The position numbers and the translations under genes are program-made. From Streptomyces sp. P9-A2 (GTDB taxonomy: Bacteria; Actinomycetota; Actinomycetes; Streptomycetales; Streptomycetaceae), in contig NZ_JAZIFX010000001.1 in the NCBI RefSeq assembly GCF_036634175.1, positions 2,790,001 to 2,854,000 of the forward strand: a DNA stretch of 64,000 bases. Direction: 5' to 3'. Positions 33,572-42,019 of this stretch are shown here, piece after piece. Within the stretch, counting starts at the first letter, position 1; each line of letters opens with the position of its first letter. Below the pieces are notes generated by a model. The model did no database searches and was not told the DNA's origin. It saw nothing but the letters and a program-made list of their open reading frames with translations.

Positions 33572-34420
33572 ATGACCCAGCCCTCCCGGGACCTCGAACC
33601 CGTTCACTCCGCCCGCGACCTGTACGGCGTCGAGCTGCGCCGGCAGCGCCAGCTCATCGGGCTGTCGCTGGACCGGATGTCGGACATCGTCAACTACAGC
33701 AAGACACACCTGCACGGAGTGGAGACGAGGGAACGGCTCCCCCTGCCGCCCCTCTCGGAGAAGCTGGACGCGGCTTTCGGGACAGGGGAGTTGTTCCAGG
33801 GGTTGTGGGGGGCGGTGAAGCGGGAGTACATGCCGAGGCGGTTCGATCATTGTCTGGAGCTGGAGGCCCGGGCAGTGCGGATTCAGGAGTTCTGTGCAGG
33901 CATCGTCCCCGGTCTGCTCCAGACATCGGCATACATGCGTGCGCTGTTCACCGAGGGAAACCCCCAGATGAGCTCCGAGGAGATCGACCCCTTGGTCGCC
34001 GCACGCCTGGGCCGTCAGGAAGTCCTGCGCCGTGACAGCCCTCCGCACTTCTGGTGGATCCTCGGCGAAGCAGCCCTACGGCAGGCAGTGGGTGGACCGG
34101 AGGTGATGTACGGGCAACTCGCGGCACTGCTTCCCCTGGTGCAATCGCGCTGCACGACGATTCAGATCGTCCCGTTCGCGGCGGGCTCATGCACCTTGAT
34201 GAACGGCACACTCATCTTGCTTACGCTCCCGGACAACTCCACCACCGTGTACCAGGAAGGCCCCAGGAACGGCGAGATCTTCGACGACCGCGAGACCGTC
34301 ACACAGTGCGTGCGAGAGTACGATCTGATGAAGGCCAGCGCCCTCCCGCCAAGGGATTCAGCAGCGTTGATCGAAGCGACGATGGAGATGTACGAGCCAT
34401 GCGAGTCACCCCAGACGTGA
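33572..34420 (+). CDS. XRE-DUF5753 transcriptional regulator
   Basis: 282 residues. HTH at residues about 18-70 (GVELRRQRQLIGLSLDRMSD, YSKTHLHGVETRERLP), then DUF5753 (RIQEFCAGIVPGLLQTSAYMRALF, WWILGEAALRQAVGG, IQIVPFAAG, TVYQEGPRNGEIFDD). Intact, unlike the copy at 8924. The ATG follows AAGGGAG. It overlaps the DUF397 partner by 22 bp. Confidence 0.92.
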   Translation: MTQPSRDLEPVHSARDLYGVELRRQRQLIGLSLDRMSDIVNYSKTHLHGVETRERLPLPPLSEKLDAAFGTGELFQGLWGAVKREYMPRRFDHCLELEARAVRIQEFCAGIVPGLLQTSAYMRALFTEGNPQMSSEEIDPLVAARLGRQEVLRRDSPPHFWWILGEAALRQAVGGPEVMYGQLAALLPLVQSRCTTIQIVPFAAGSCTLMNGTLILLTLPDNSTTVYQEGPRNGEIFDDRETVTQCVREYDLMKASALPPRDSAALIEATMEMYEPCESPQT

Positions 34421-34608
34421 GCACCGCCCGCTGGCGTAAGTCCTCCTACAGCGGAAACCAGCAGGGGGATGCCTGCGTCGAAGTCTGCGACGACTTCGCC
34501 GACGCGGTCCCCGTCCGCGACAGCAAGAACCTGACCGGCCCTGTGATGATGCTGGACGGGGAGGCCTGGCGATCCTTCGTCGACAGCGTCAAGGACGGCT
34601 CCCTGTAG
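34399..34608 (+). CDS. DUF397 protein
   Basis: 69 residues: ARWRKSSYSGNQQGDACVEV, then AVPVRDSKN and a FVDSVKDG tail. Complete DUF397 pattern, translationally coupled to the XRE regulator. Part of a self-contained module embedded between duplicated pieces of the secretion locus. Confidence 0.92.
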   Translation: MRVTPDVSTARWRKSSYSGNQQGDACVEVCDDFADAVPVRDSKNLTGPVMMLDGEAWRSFVDSVKDGSL

Positions 34609-34635
34609 AGCGGTTACGCGGAACGAGCCCTGGTG

Positions 34636-34761
34636 ATGTTCCAGGACCCGTTCCGGAACAAGGACTACGGCGGTCTCACGGTCCAAGAGGAATACCGGTG
34701 GGACGAGGACGGCCGACCGACGAGAAGCCGGCGTCTCGACGACCACTCGCAGGCGCCCTGA
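34636..34761 (+). pseudogene. Orphan C-terminal gene fragment
   Basis: A 41-codon frame reads MFQDPFRNKDYGGLTVQEEY and ends RRLDDHSQAP. Composition looks protein-like but the frame is preceded by the DUF397 stop and has no good ribosome site. It may be the tail of a lost toxin or other gene. I do not recognise it. Confidence 0.35.
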
Positions 34762-34817
34762 GCGGATTCCCGATCGCCGGGCCGCGGCCGCGATGCGTCT
34801 TGGGAAGTGGCTCCAGG

Positions 34818-34892
34818 ATGATCGAGGTCGAGTCGGAGTACCTGCCCGTGAATCTGCTCAAGTACAGCCGGCTCGGCGAATTCCCCACCTGA
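34818..34892 (+). pseudogene. Imm49 C-terminal remnant
   Basis: The last 24 codons only: IEVESEYLPVNLLKYSRLGE and FPT, matching the C-termini of immunity proteins A-C. It directly precedes the intact small membrane protein, as the end of gene C precedes the broken copy. It marks an originally continuous immunity-secretion junction. Confidence 0.85.
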
Positions 34893-34916
34893 CCCGACAC
34901 GAGGTGAATGAGCAGC

Positions 34917-35183
34917 ATGCCCGCTCAGGACTACGACAGCCAGCTTCTCGAATCCGTTTCCGTGCGGCGGCGGCGGTTGCGGGACGCCCTGTTGTTCGGG
35001 GCGCAGCGGCAGCGGCGGGCCGTGGACGAGCGGGTGGGGAAGGTGATCGCCGGGATGGTGATCGCGGCCGTGCTGTGCGCGGGGTGTGTGGGGTGGTCGT
35101 TCGTTTCGAACCGGCTGATCGGGCAGAGCAGCCCGTATTCCCCCGGTGTTTCCACGCCCTCCAATAGTCCTACAAGCCGGTGA
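34917..35183 (+). CDS. Small single-pass membrane protein, possible mini-EccB
   Basis: 88 residues. Basic N-terminus (RRRRLRDALLFGAQRQRRAV), one membrane helix (VIAGMVIAAVLCAGCVGWSF), short Ser/Pro-rich outer tail. The basic-then-helix layout with CAGxVGW resembles the N-terminal anchor of EccB, but the large EccB extracytoplasmic domain is absent. ATG 34917 matches the start of the broken copy; ATG 34908 is possible. First gene of the secretion core. Confidence 0.7.
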   Translation: MPAQDYDSQLLESVSVRRRRLRDALLFGAQRQRRAVDERVGKVIAGMVIAAVLCAGCVGWSFVSNRLIGQSSPYSPGVSTPSNSPTSR

Positions 35184-35199
35184 TAGGTTCGCGAGTGTG

Positions 35200-36585
35200 A
35201 TGTCTCCGGGGGCCTTGAGCAGGGAAACGGCCGGTGGGCCGGCGGTGTTGAGCCGGGTCACGCTCATCGGTGAGCGGCGCCGCGTCGACCTCGTGCTTCC
35301 GGCGCGGGAGCCGGTCGGGCTGCTGCTGCCCGAGATCATGCGGTTGCTGGACGACCGCGTGGAGGGGCGGCCCGCTTCACGTCACCTCGTCACGGTGGAC
35401 GGCTCCGCGCTCGATCACGACAGCACCCTGGAGACGGCGGGCATCCGCGACGGTGCCGTCCTGCGTCTCGTCCGTGCGGAGGACGCCCCGCCCGCCCCCG
35501 TCGTGCACGACGTCACCGACGAGGTGGCGGAGGATCTCGGTCATCGGGCGTGGGTGTGGGGGCCGGCCGCGCGGCGGGTCACGGCGGGGGTCGCGAGCGT
35601 GGGTTGGGTGGTCGTCGCCGCGCTGTTCGCGCGTGCGCGGTACGACAGCTCGGTCGTCGCCGCCGCCCTGCTCGCCGCCGCCGGTGCGGCCGCGGTCGCG
35701 GGCGCGGTCCTGGGACGGGTGCGCAGGCACGGGCTCGCCGCCACCCTCCTGTGTTCCGGTGGCGCGCTCGGTGTGCTGGGCGTGTGGAGCCTTGTCGATG
35801 TCGTCGGCGGGTCGTCGGCGGGCGCTCTGCGGCTCGCCGGGGTGGCTGCTGTGAGTGTGCTGGTCCTCGCCCTGCTCGGGCTGTTCACGCCGCTGGGGCG
35901 GGGCGGGCTCGTGGGTGCCGGCGCCGTGGCCCTGACCGCCGTCGGCTGGGAGGCCGTCGTCGCCGTGCAGTCCGGCGCCGGGACGGCGGAGCAGCAGGCC
36001 CGTGTCGGGGCCGTTCTCGGCGTGGTCTCGGTGGTGGTGCTCGGCGTGCTGCCGCGGCTCGCGCTGATGGCGTCCGGGCTCTCGGGGCTCGACGACCGCC
36101 GGGCCGGGGGGATCTCCGTCAGCCGCCACCAGGTGTCCGTCGCCCTGGCCGCCGCCCACCGCGGGTTGGTGCTCGCCACGATCACCCTGGCGGGGTCGGC
36201 CGCCGTGGCCGCCGTACTGGCGCTGCGGGATCCCTCCGTGTGGACGGTGCCGCTCGCCGCGGTCGTCGCGGTGGTGCTGGCGCTGCGGGCCCGGGCGTTT
36301 CCGCTGGTGGCCGAGGTGGTCGTGCTGCTGGCCGCCGCGGCGGGCGTCGGCGTGCGGTTGCTGGCGGTGTGGGCGGAGCGGTCCTCGGCCGCGGCACCGC
36401 TGGCCGTCCTCGTGGTGCTGGCGGTCCTGCCGCTCGTCGTGCTCGCCGTGCAGCCGGCCGAGCACGTACGGGTCCGGCTGCGGCGGGCCGGTGACCTGCT
36501 CGAGTCGGTGGGGGTCATCGCGCTGCTTCCGCTGCTCGTCGGCGTGTTCGGTGTGTACGGGCGACTGCTCGGCACCTTCGCTTGA
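35200..36585 (+). CDS. eccD: EccD-like type VII secretion membrane channel protein
   Basis: 461 residues. Residues about 15-95 form a ubiquitin-like (YukD-type) domain: SRVTLIGERRRVDLVLPARE, LVTVDGSALDHDSTLETAGI, GAVLRLV. After an acidic linker come about 11 hydrophobic helices to the C-terminus. EccD forms the membrane vestibule with EccC. It lies 16 bp after the small membrane gene and 21 bp before the MinD-like gene. Confidence 0.9.
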   Translation: MSPGALSRETAGGPAVLSRVTLIGERRRVDLVLPAREPVGLLLPEIMRLLDDRVEGRPASRHLVTVDGSALDHDSTLETAGIRDGAVLRLVRAEDAPPAPVVHDVTDEVAEDLGHRAWVWGPAARRVTAGVASVGWVVVAALFARARYDSSVVAAALLAAAGAAAVAGAVLGRVRRHGLAATLLCSGGALGVLGVWSLVDVVGGSSAGALRLAGVAAVSVLVLALLGLFTPLGRGGLVGAGAVALTAVGWEAVVAVQSGAGTAEQQARVGAVLGVVSVVVLGVLPRLALMASGLSGLDDRRAGGISVSRHQVSVALAAAHRGLVLATITLAGSAAVAAVLALRDPSVWTVPLAAVVAVVLALRARAFPLVAEVVVLLAAAAGVGVRLLAVWAERSSAAAPLAVLVVLAVLPLVVLAVQPAEHVRVRLRRAGDLLESVGVIALLPLLVGVFGVYGRLLGTFA

Positions 36586-36606
36586 GGGCTTGAGGGGCGC
36601 GGCGGC

Positions 36607-37890
36607 ATGACGAGCGGGGAGCAGGGACGGGAGCAGCCGTCGGCACACGCCGGTGGCGGTGGCGGTGGCGGCGACTGGCAGCGGGACGTGCTGCGGGAGC
36701 TGGGCGGCGGGGTAAGCGGCCGTTCGGACGCGGGGACGCACATCGGTGCGGAAGCGGGGGCGGGCACGGAAGGTGGGGCGCCCGGCCCGCACGTCCCCGG
36801 TCCGGTGTCCCCGACCGCCTCCGCCTTCCCGACCGCGCCCGACGCTCCGGACAGCCCGGCGTCCCCCTCCCCCGTACCGGCCGGCCGGGCCGCCGACGAG
36901 CCGGCCCCGCACCGGCCCGCGGCGCCCGCCGCCCCCGTCCCCACCCGTGCCCCTCACCTCCCGGCGGCCCCCGCCCCCGAGTCCTCCCCCACCCTCGATC
37001 CCCGTCTCCTCCTCGCCCTGGGACGCCCCCTGCACGGCGACTCCGTGACCCGGCGTACGGGGCGGGCGCTGCGCAAGCTCACCTCGTCCGTGGCACAGGA
37101 CGTCGCCGAACAGACGCGGATCGCCCGGGAGTTGCAGCAGCCCGTCACCACGGGCCGGGTGGTGGCCGTCACCTCCATCCGTGGCGGTGTCGGCAAGTCC
37201 ACCGTCTCGGCGTTGCTCGGGCGCACCCTCAACCACTACCGGCACGACCCGGTGCTGACACTGGAGGCGGATGCCGCGCTGGGCACCCTGCCGGTGCGCA
37301 TGGGTGCGGAGGCGGTGCGCTGGACGTGCGCCGATCTCGCGCCGATCCTTCATCCGTCCATGCAACTGACGGACGTGACGGGCTACTTGGTGCCGGTGTC
37401 GGATGGTGGCTGGCTGCTGCCGGCGAGCCGGGGCCAGGTAGGTGCGCCGCTCGCCATGACGGCGTACCGCAAGGTGACGCTGGCGCTGCGCCGCTACTTC
37501 GCCGTGACCGTGGTCGACTGCGAGACGCTCCCCGGCGAGGTGGCGCGCACCGCCATGGACACCGCGCACGCCCGGGTGGTGGTCTCGCCGGCCACCGCGG
37601 AGGGGGTGAACGCCACCCGTCAGGTGCTGGACTGGCTGGCCCGGTTGCCGCACTCCGCCCTGGCCACGACGGTCGTGGCGCTGGTGTCGAGCACCCCCGA
37701 CACGCTCCTCGACGACGAGACGGCCGCCGGGCACCTCAAGGAGGCCGGTGTCACCGTCGTCTCCGTGCCGTACGACCGTCATCTGGCCGGTGGCGGCCCC
37801 ATCCGCACCGACCTCCTGGCGCACGACACGCGGCAGGCCGTCCTGCGGCTGACCGCCGAGGTGATGGGGCGCGCGGTGAGGGTGCGATGA
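36607..37890 (+). CDS. MinD/ParA-like ATPase of the secretion locus
   Basis: 427 residues. The first 165 are Gly/Ala/Pro-rich and disordered. Then an SRP/MinD-type P-loop: VVAVTSIRGGVGKSTVSALL (deviant Walker A with Lys), LTLEADAALGTLPVRMG, FAVTVVDCETL and a PYDRHLAGGGPI end. EspI-like ATPases with this layout occur in ESX loci and may regulate secretion. Soluble. Confidence 0.85.
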   Translation: MTSGEQGREQPSAHAGGGGGGGDWQRDVLRELGGGVSGRSDAGTHIGAEAGAGTEGGAPGPHVPGPVSPTASAFPTAPDAPDSPASPSPVPAGRAADEPAPHRPAAPAAPVPTRAPHLPAAPAPESSPTLDPRLLLALGRPLHGDSVTRRTGRALRKLTSSVAQDVAEQTRIARELQQPVTTGRVVAVTSIRGGVGKSTVSALLGRTLNHYRHDPVLTLEADAALGTLPVRMGAEAVRWTCADLAPILHPSMQLTDVTGYLVPVSDGGWLLPASRGQVGAPLAMTAYRKVTLALRRYFAVTVVDCETLPGEVARTAMDTAHARVVVSPATAEGVNATRQVLDWLARLPHSALATTVVALVSSTPDTLLDDETAAGHLKEAGVTVVSVPYDRHLAGGGPIRTDLLAHDTRQAVLRLTAEVMGRAVRVR

Positions 37891-38006
37891 GCATCCGGCC
37901 GGTGCGCCCCGGTCCGTACCCGTCCTGCCCGCTTTCCGCCGCGCCCTCCCTCACCCCCTCCCGCCCGCCTTCCGTCACGACCCGCTTCGGAGAAGTCCGC
38001 CCGTGA
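37887..38006 (+). CDS. Possible 39-residue coupling peptide
   Basis: ATG 37887 overlaps the MinD-like stop (ATGA) and its TGA (38004-38006) overlaps the eccC GTG (38003). MSIRPVRPGPYPSCPLSAAP is Pro/Ser/Arg-rich with no known family. It may only serve to pass ribosomes to eccC. Confidence 0.4.
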   Translation: MSIRPVRPGPYPSCPLSAAPSLTPSRPPSVTTRFGEVRP

Positions 38007-41000
38007 CCCTGCAGATCGTCCATCGACCCGCCCGCAGCACCCGTCCCCCGGAACCCGCCCGGCCCCGCACGATCGAACCCCCGCCGAACCTTCCCGAAGG
38101 GAAGATCGGCAACGCGGCCACCGCGCTGCTGCCGATGGCCGGCGTCATGGGCTCCGTGATCATGATGACCGTGATCCGCAACAGCCGGTTCGCGGTGGTG
38201 GGCGCGGTCGTGCTGGTCTTCGCGCTGCTGGGCGCGGTGGCGCTGTTCCTGTCGCAGCGGGGCAAGGCGCAGCGCACCCGGCGCACCCAGCGTGAGCGCT
38301 ACCTGGAGTACCTGGAGGAACTGCGGGAGGAACTCGGCGTCGCGGAGCGCCGCCTGCGGGATGCGGAGCGGGAGCTGAACCCGCCGCCGGAGGCGCTGTA
38401 CGACCTGGTGCGGGACCCCGCCCGGCTGTGGGAGCGGCGCCGCCGGGACGCCGACTTCCTGCGGGTACGGGTCGGTCTCGGTGACGTACCGGCCCAGGAG
38501 CCGGTGATCCAGCAGAGCGGCACCGGCGGGGTGCTGACGCCGCCGGATCCGTTCATGCTCAACGAGGCGCGCGCCCTGCAACGCCGGTTCGCGACGGCCG
38601 CCGACGTGCCCCTGACGGTGCCGTTGGACCGGGCGGGAAATGTCAGCGTCGTCGGCGACCGGGAGGACGTCCTGCGGGTCGTCCGGGCCCTGCTGGTGCA
38701 GACGGCGGTGACGCACGCCCCCGACGACGTCGCGCTCGCCCTGGCCGTGCCCGGCGAGCGGCTCGCCGCGTGGGAGTGGGCCAAGTGGCTGCCCCACGTG
38801 CTGGATCCGCAGGCGCACGACGGTCCGGTGGCCGCCCGCCGCATCGCGCCCGATGTCCGGCAGCTCGCCGAAGGGCTCCGGCACGAGCTGGGCCGGCGGT
38901 CCGCGTACGCGGCGGAGGTGCGGCGCGGGCTGGCCGACCGGAGCGCGCTGCGGCTGGCGGGCCGGCTGCTGGTGGTCGTCGACGCCCACGGTGAGCCGGC
39001 CGCCGAACTCCCCCGCCCGGACTCGGCGGTCGGGCTGGCGGACATGGGGGTCACCGTGGTGCACCTCCTCCAGGAGCAGGTGCACGAGCCGGACGAGGTG
39101 AGCGTGCGCATCACCGTCCGGGGCGAGCGGGTGGTCGTCGAGGACGTGCGTGCTTCCTCCGCCGCGGAGGACCTGCGCGGTTCCTCCGCCGCGGAGGGCG
39201 CCGTCGACCCGGTCACCGCGGCCGGGGCGGAGGGCGTCGCCCGGTTGCTGGCCCCGCTGCGGCTGTCGCCGGAGTCCGTCGCCGAGGGGAGCCCCGTCAC
39301 CGGACCGGTCGACTTCCCCGCGCTCCTCGGCATCGCCGACCCCGCCGACCTCGATCTGCCCACCCTGTGGAAGCCCCGCGGCGAACGCGACTTCCTCCGC
39401 GTACCCATCGGCCTCACGGACCGTCACGAGCCGGTTCTGCTGGACCTGAAGGAGTCCTCCCAGCTCGGCATGGGCCCGCACGGACTGTGCGTGGGCGCGA
39501 CCGGTTCGGGCAAGAGCGAGCTGCTGCGCACCCTCGTCCTCGCCCTGGCCGCCACCCACTCCCCGGAAGACCTGGCACTCGTCCTGGTCGACTACAAGGG
39601 CGGCGCCACGTTCGCCCCCTTCGCCGACCTCCCGCACACCGCCGGAATGATCACCAACCTGGAGAACCGGGCCGGGCTCGTCGAACGCGTCCACACCAGC
39701 CTCGCCGGTGAGGTCAAGCGCCGCCAGCAGGTCCTGAAGGACGCCGGCAACGTCGCCGACATCGGGCACTACGCCGTGCTGCGCGCGACGGAGCGGCCGG
39801 ACCTCGAACCGCTCCCGCACCTGTTCGTCGTCATCGACGAGTTCGGCGAACTCCTCACCGCCAAGCCTGACTTCATCGACCTGTTCCTGTCCATCGGCCG
39901 CATCGGCCGCTCCATCGGCGTCCACCTGCTGCTGTCCAGCCAGCGCATCGAGGGCGGCAGGCTCAAGGGCCTGGACACCTACCTGTCGTACCGGCTGGGG
40001 CTGCGCACCTTCTCCGCCGACGAATCCCGCACGGTCCTCGACACCACCGACGCCTTCCACCTGCCGCCCCTGCCCGGCTTCGGCTACCTGAAGGTCGACA
40101 CCTCCACCTACGAACGGTTCAAGGCCGGGTACGTCTCCGGCGCGCACCGCGGACCGGCGGCGCGCGAGCAGCGGGACGAGGAGCCGCTCGCCCTGCCCTA
40201 TCCGGCGTACAACACCGCGGGGCGCACGCAGGAGCCGGAGGAGGGACCCTCCGCCACCCGGCGGGAGACCGGCCCGACCGTCCTGTCCCTCATGGTCGGC
40301 GGGCTCGCCGGAGCCGCGCCCGCCGTGCGCCGTATCTGGCTGCCCCCGCTGCCGGACGCCGTCACCCTGGACGCGGCCGCGGGACCGGTCCGGGTCTCCG
40401 AGCACGGGCTGCACCTGGCGCGCGCCGCGGGCGGGATGCGGGTGCCGCTCGGTGTGCTCGACGACCCGGCCCGGCAGTGGCAGGGCCGGTGGGAGCTGGA
40501 CCTGACCACGGCCGGCGGTCACGTGGCCGTGATCGGCGGCCCCCAGTCCGGCAAGACCACGCTGCTGCGGACCCTCGTGCTGTCCCTGGCGGTCACCCAC
40601 ACACCCCGCGACGTCGCCGTGTACGGCCTGGACCTGGTCGGCGGCGGCCTCTCGGCCCTGGCCGCCCTGCCGCACGTCGGCGGGATCGCCGGACGGGCCG
40701 ACCGTGAGCGCGCGGCCCGTACGGTGGCCGAGGTGCGCGCCATGCTCGACGAGCGCGAGACGGTCTTCCGCGAGCACGGCATCGACTCCGTCGACCAGCT
40801 CCGCCGGCTCCGCGCCCAGGGCCGGCTGCCGCGGCTCGGCTCCACCGACGTCGTCCTCGTGGTCGACGGTTTCGGCGCGCTGCGCGACGACTTCGCCGAC
40901 CTCGACGAGCCGGTCGCCGACCTGCTGAAGCGGGGCGGCGGCTACGGCATCCACGTCGTGGCGGGCATGCTGCGCTGGAACGACGTCCGTATCGCCACCC

Positions 41001-42019
41001 AGTCGCTCTTCGGCACCCGCGTCGAACTGCGCCTGAACGACCCCGCCGACTCCTCCGTCGACCGCAAGCTCTCCGGGACCCTCTCGCCGGACGTGCCCGG
41101 CCGGGTGCTCACCGACGGCAAGCTGTTCGCGCAGGCCGCCCTGCCCCGCATCGACGGTTCGCCCACCACCGGCGACCTGGGCCCGGCCCTGGACGAGGCG
41201 GCCCGGACCGTCCGCGCCACCTGGCACGGCGAACCCGCCGCCCCGGTGCGAGTGCTGCCGGCCCGGCTGCCGGCGACCCGGCTGCCCCCACCGGCCGCCG
41301 AACCACGCCGGATACCCCTCGGCCTCGACCAGGACGCCCTCGCCCCCGTGCTGCTCGACCTCTTCGGCGGCGACCAGCACCTGCTGGTCCTCGGCGACAA
41401 CGAGTGCGGCAAGACGAACCTGCTGAAGCTGGTCGTCGCCGGGCTCGTCGAGCGGTACTCCGACGACGAGCTGGTCTTCGGCGTCTTCGACCCCCGCCGC
41501 GGCCTGCGCGGCGTCGTCCCGGAGCCGTACCGGGGCGGCTACGCCCACAACACCACGCTCGCCGGCACCCTCTCCACGGGCATCGCCGCCGAACTGCGGA
41601 AGCGGCTGCCGGAGACCGCCGATCCGGACGCACCCGAGACCGGCGAACCCGCTTTCCGGGGCCCGCGGATCGTCATCCTCGTCGACGACTACGACATCCT
41701 CACCACCGCCGGACAGCAGCCCCTCGCGCCCTTCCTGCCGTACGTCTCCTCCGCGCAGGACATCGGCCTGCACTTCGTCCTGGCGCGCCGCGTCGCGGGA
41801 GCCTCGCGCGCGCTGTACGAGCCGCTGCTGACCACCCTGCGGGAGACGGGCACCACCGCCCTGGTGATGACCGGCGACCGCACCGAGGGACAGCTCTTCC
41901 CCGGTCTGTACGCCTCCCAGCAGCCGCCCGGCCGCGGCACCCTGGTCCGCCGCGGCCGGCGCCACCAGCTCGTCCAGACCGCGCTGGCCGGAGCCGAGGA
42001 GAAGGGGGAGGAGTCGTGA
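38003..42019 (+). CDS. eccC: EccC-type FtsK/SpoIIIE secretion ATPase
   Basis: 1338 residues, EccCa and EccCb fused. An N-terminal pair of membrane helices (residues about 40-85) is followed by three FtsK-like ATPase domains with Walker A motifs GATGSGKSE (about 498), GGPQSGKTT (about 845) and GDNECGKTN (about 1130), and acidic Walker B strands LFVVIDEFGELL, VVLVVDGFGAL and IVILVDDYDIL. The first is canonical; the others lack the usual catalytic Glu, as in other EccC. It is the motor that recognises ESX substrates. Confidence 0.96.
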   Translation: MTLQIVHRPARSTRPPEPARPRTIEPPPNLPEGKIGNAATALLPMAGVMGSVIMMTVIRNSRFAVVGAVVLVFALLGAVALFLSQRGKAQRTRRTQRERYLEYLEELREELGVAERRLRDAERELNPPPEALYDLVRDPARLWERRRRDADFLRVRVGLGDVPAQEPVIQQSGTGGVLTPPDPFMLNEARALQRRFATAADVPLTVPLDRAGNVSVVGDREDVLRVVRALLVQTAVTHAPDDVALALAVPGERLAAWEWAKWLPHVLDPQAHDGPVAARRIAPDVRQLAEGLRHELGRRSAYAAEVRRGLADRSALRLAGRLLVVVDAHGEPAAELPRPDSAVGLADMGVTVVHLLQEQVHEPDEVSVRITVRGERVVVEDVRASSAAEDLRGSSAAEGAVDPVTAAGAEGVARLLAPLRLSPESVAEGSPVTGPVDFPALLGIADPADLDLPTLWKPRGERDFLRVPIGLTDRHEPVLLDLKESSQLGMGPHGLCVGATGSGKSELLRTLVLALAATHSPEDLALVLVDYKGGATFAPFADLPHTAGMITNLENRAGLVERVHTSLAGEVKRRQQVLKDAGNVADIGHYAVLRATERPDLEPLPHLFVVIDEFGELLTAKPDFIDLFLSIGRIGRSIGVHLLLSSQRIEGGRLKGLDTYLSYRLGLRTFSADESRTVLDTTDAFHLPPLPGFGYLKVDTSTYERFKAGYVSGAHRGPAAREQRDEEPLALPYPAYNTAGRTQEPEEGPSATRRETGPTVLSLMVGGLAGAAPAVRRIWLPPLPDAVTLDAAAGPVRVSEHGLHLARAAGGMRVPLGVLDDPARQWQGRWELDLTTAGGHVAVIGGPQSGKTTLLRTLVLSLAVTHTPRDVAVYGLDLVGGGLSALAALPHVGGIAGRADRERAARTVAEVRAMLDERETVFREHGIDSVDQLRRLRAQGRLPRLGSTDVVLVVDGFGALRDDFADLDEPVADLLKRGGGYGIHVVAGMLRWNDVRIATQSLFGTRVELRLNDPADSSVDRKLSGTLSPDVPGRVLTDGKLFAQAALPRIDGSPTTGDLGPALDEAARTVRATWHGEPAAPVRVLPARLPATRLPPPAAEPRRIPLGLDQDALAPVLLDLFGGDQHLLVLGDNECGKTNLLKLVVAGLVERYSDDELVFGVFDPRRGLRGVVPEPYRGGYAHNTTLAGTLSTGIAAELRKRLPETADPDAPETGEPAFRGPRIVILVDDYDILTTAGQQPLAPFLPYVSSAQDIGLHFVLARRVAGASRALYEPLLTTLRETGTTALVMTGDRTEGQLFPGLYASQQPPGRGTLVRRGRRHQLVQTALAGAEEKGEES

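Noticed and set aside
37751..41965. A 1404-codon minus-strand frame opposite eccC
   Set aside because: It lies entirely antisense to eccC with its three Walker A motifs; composition is that of a mirror frame.
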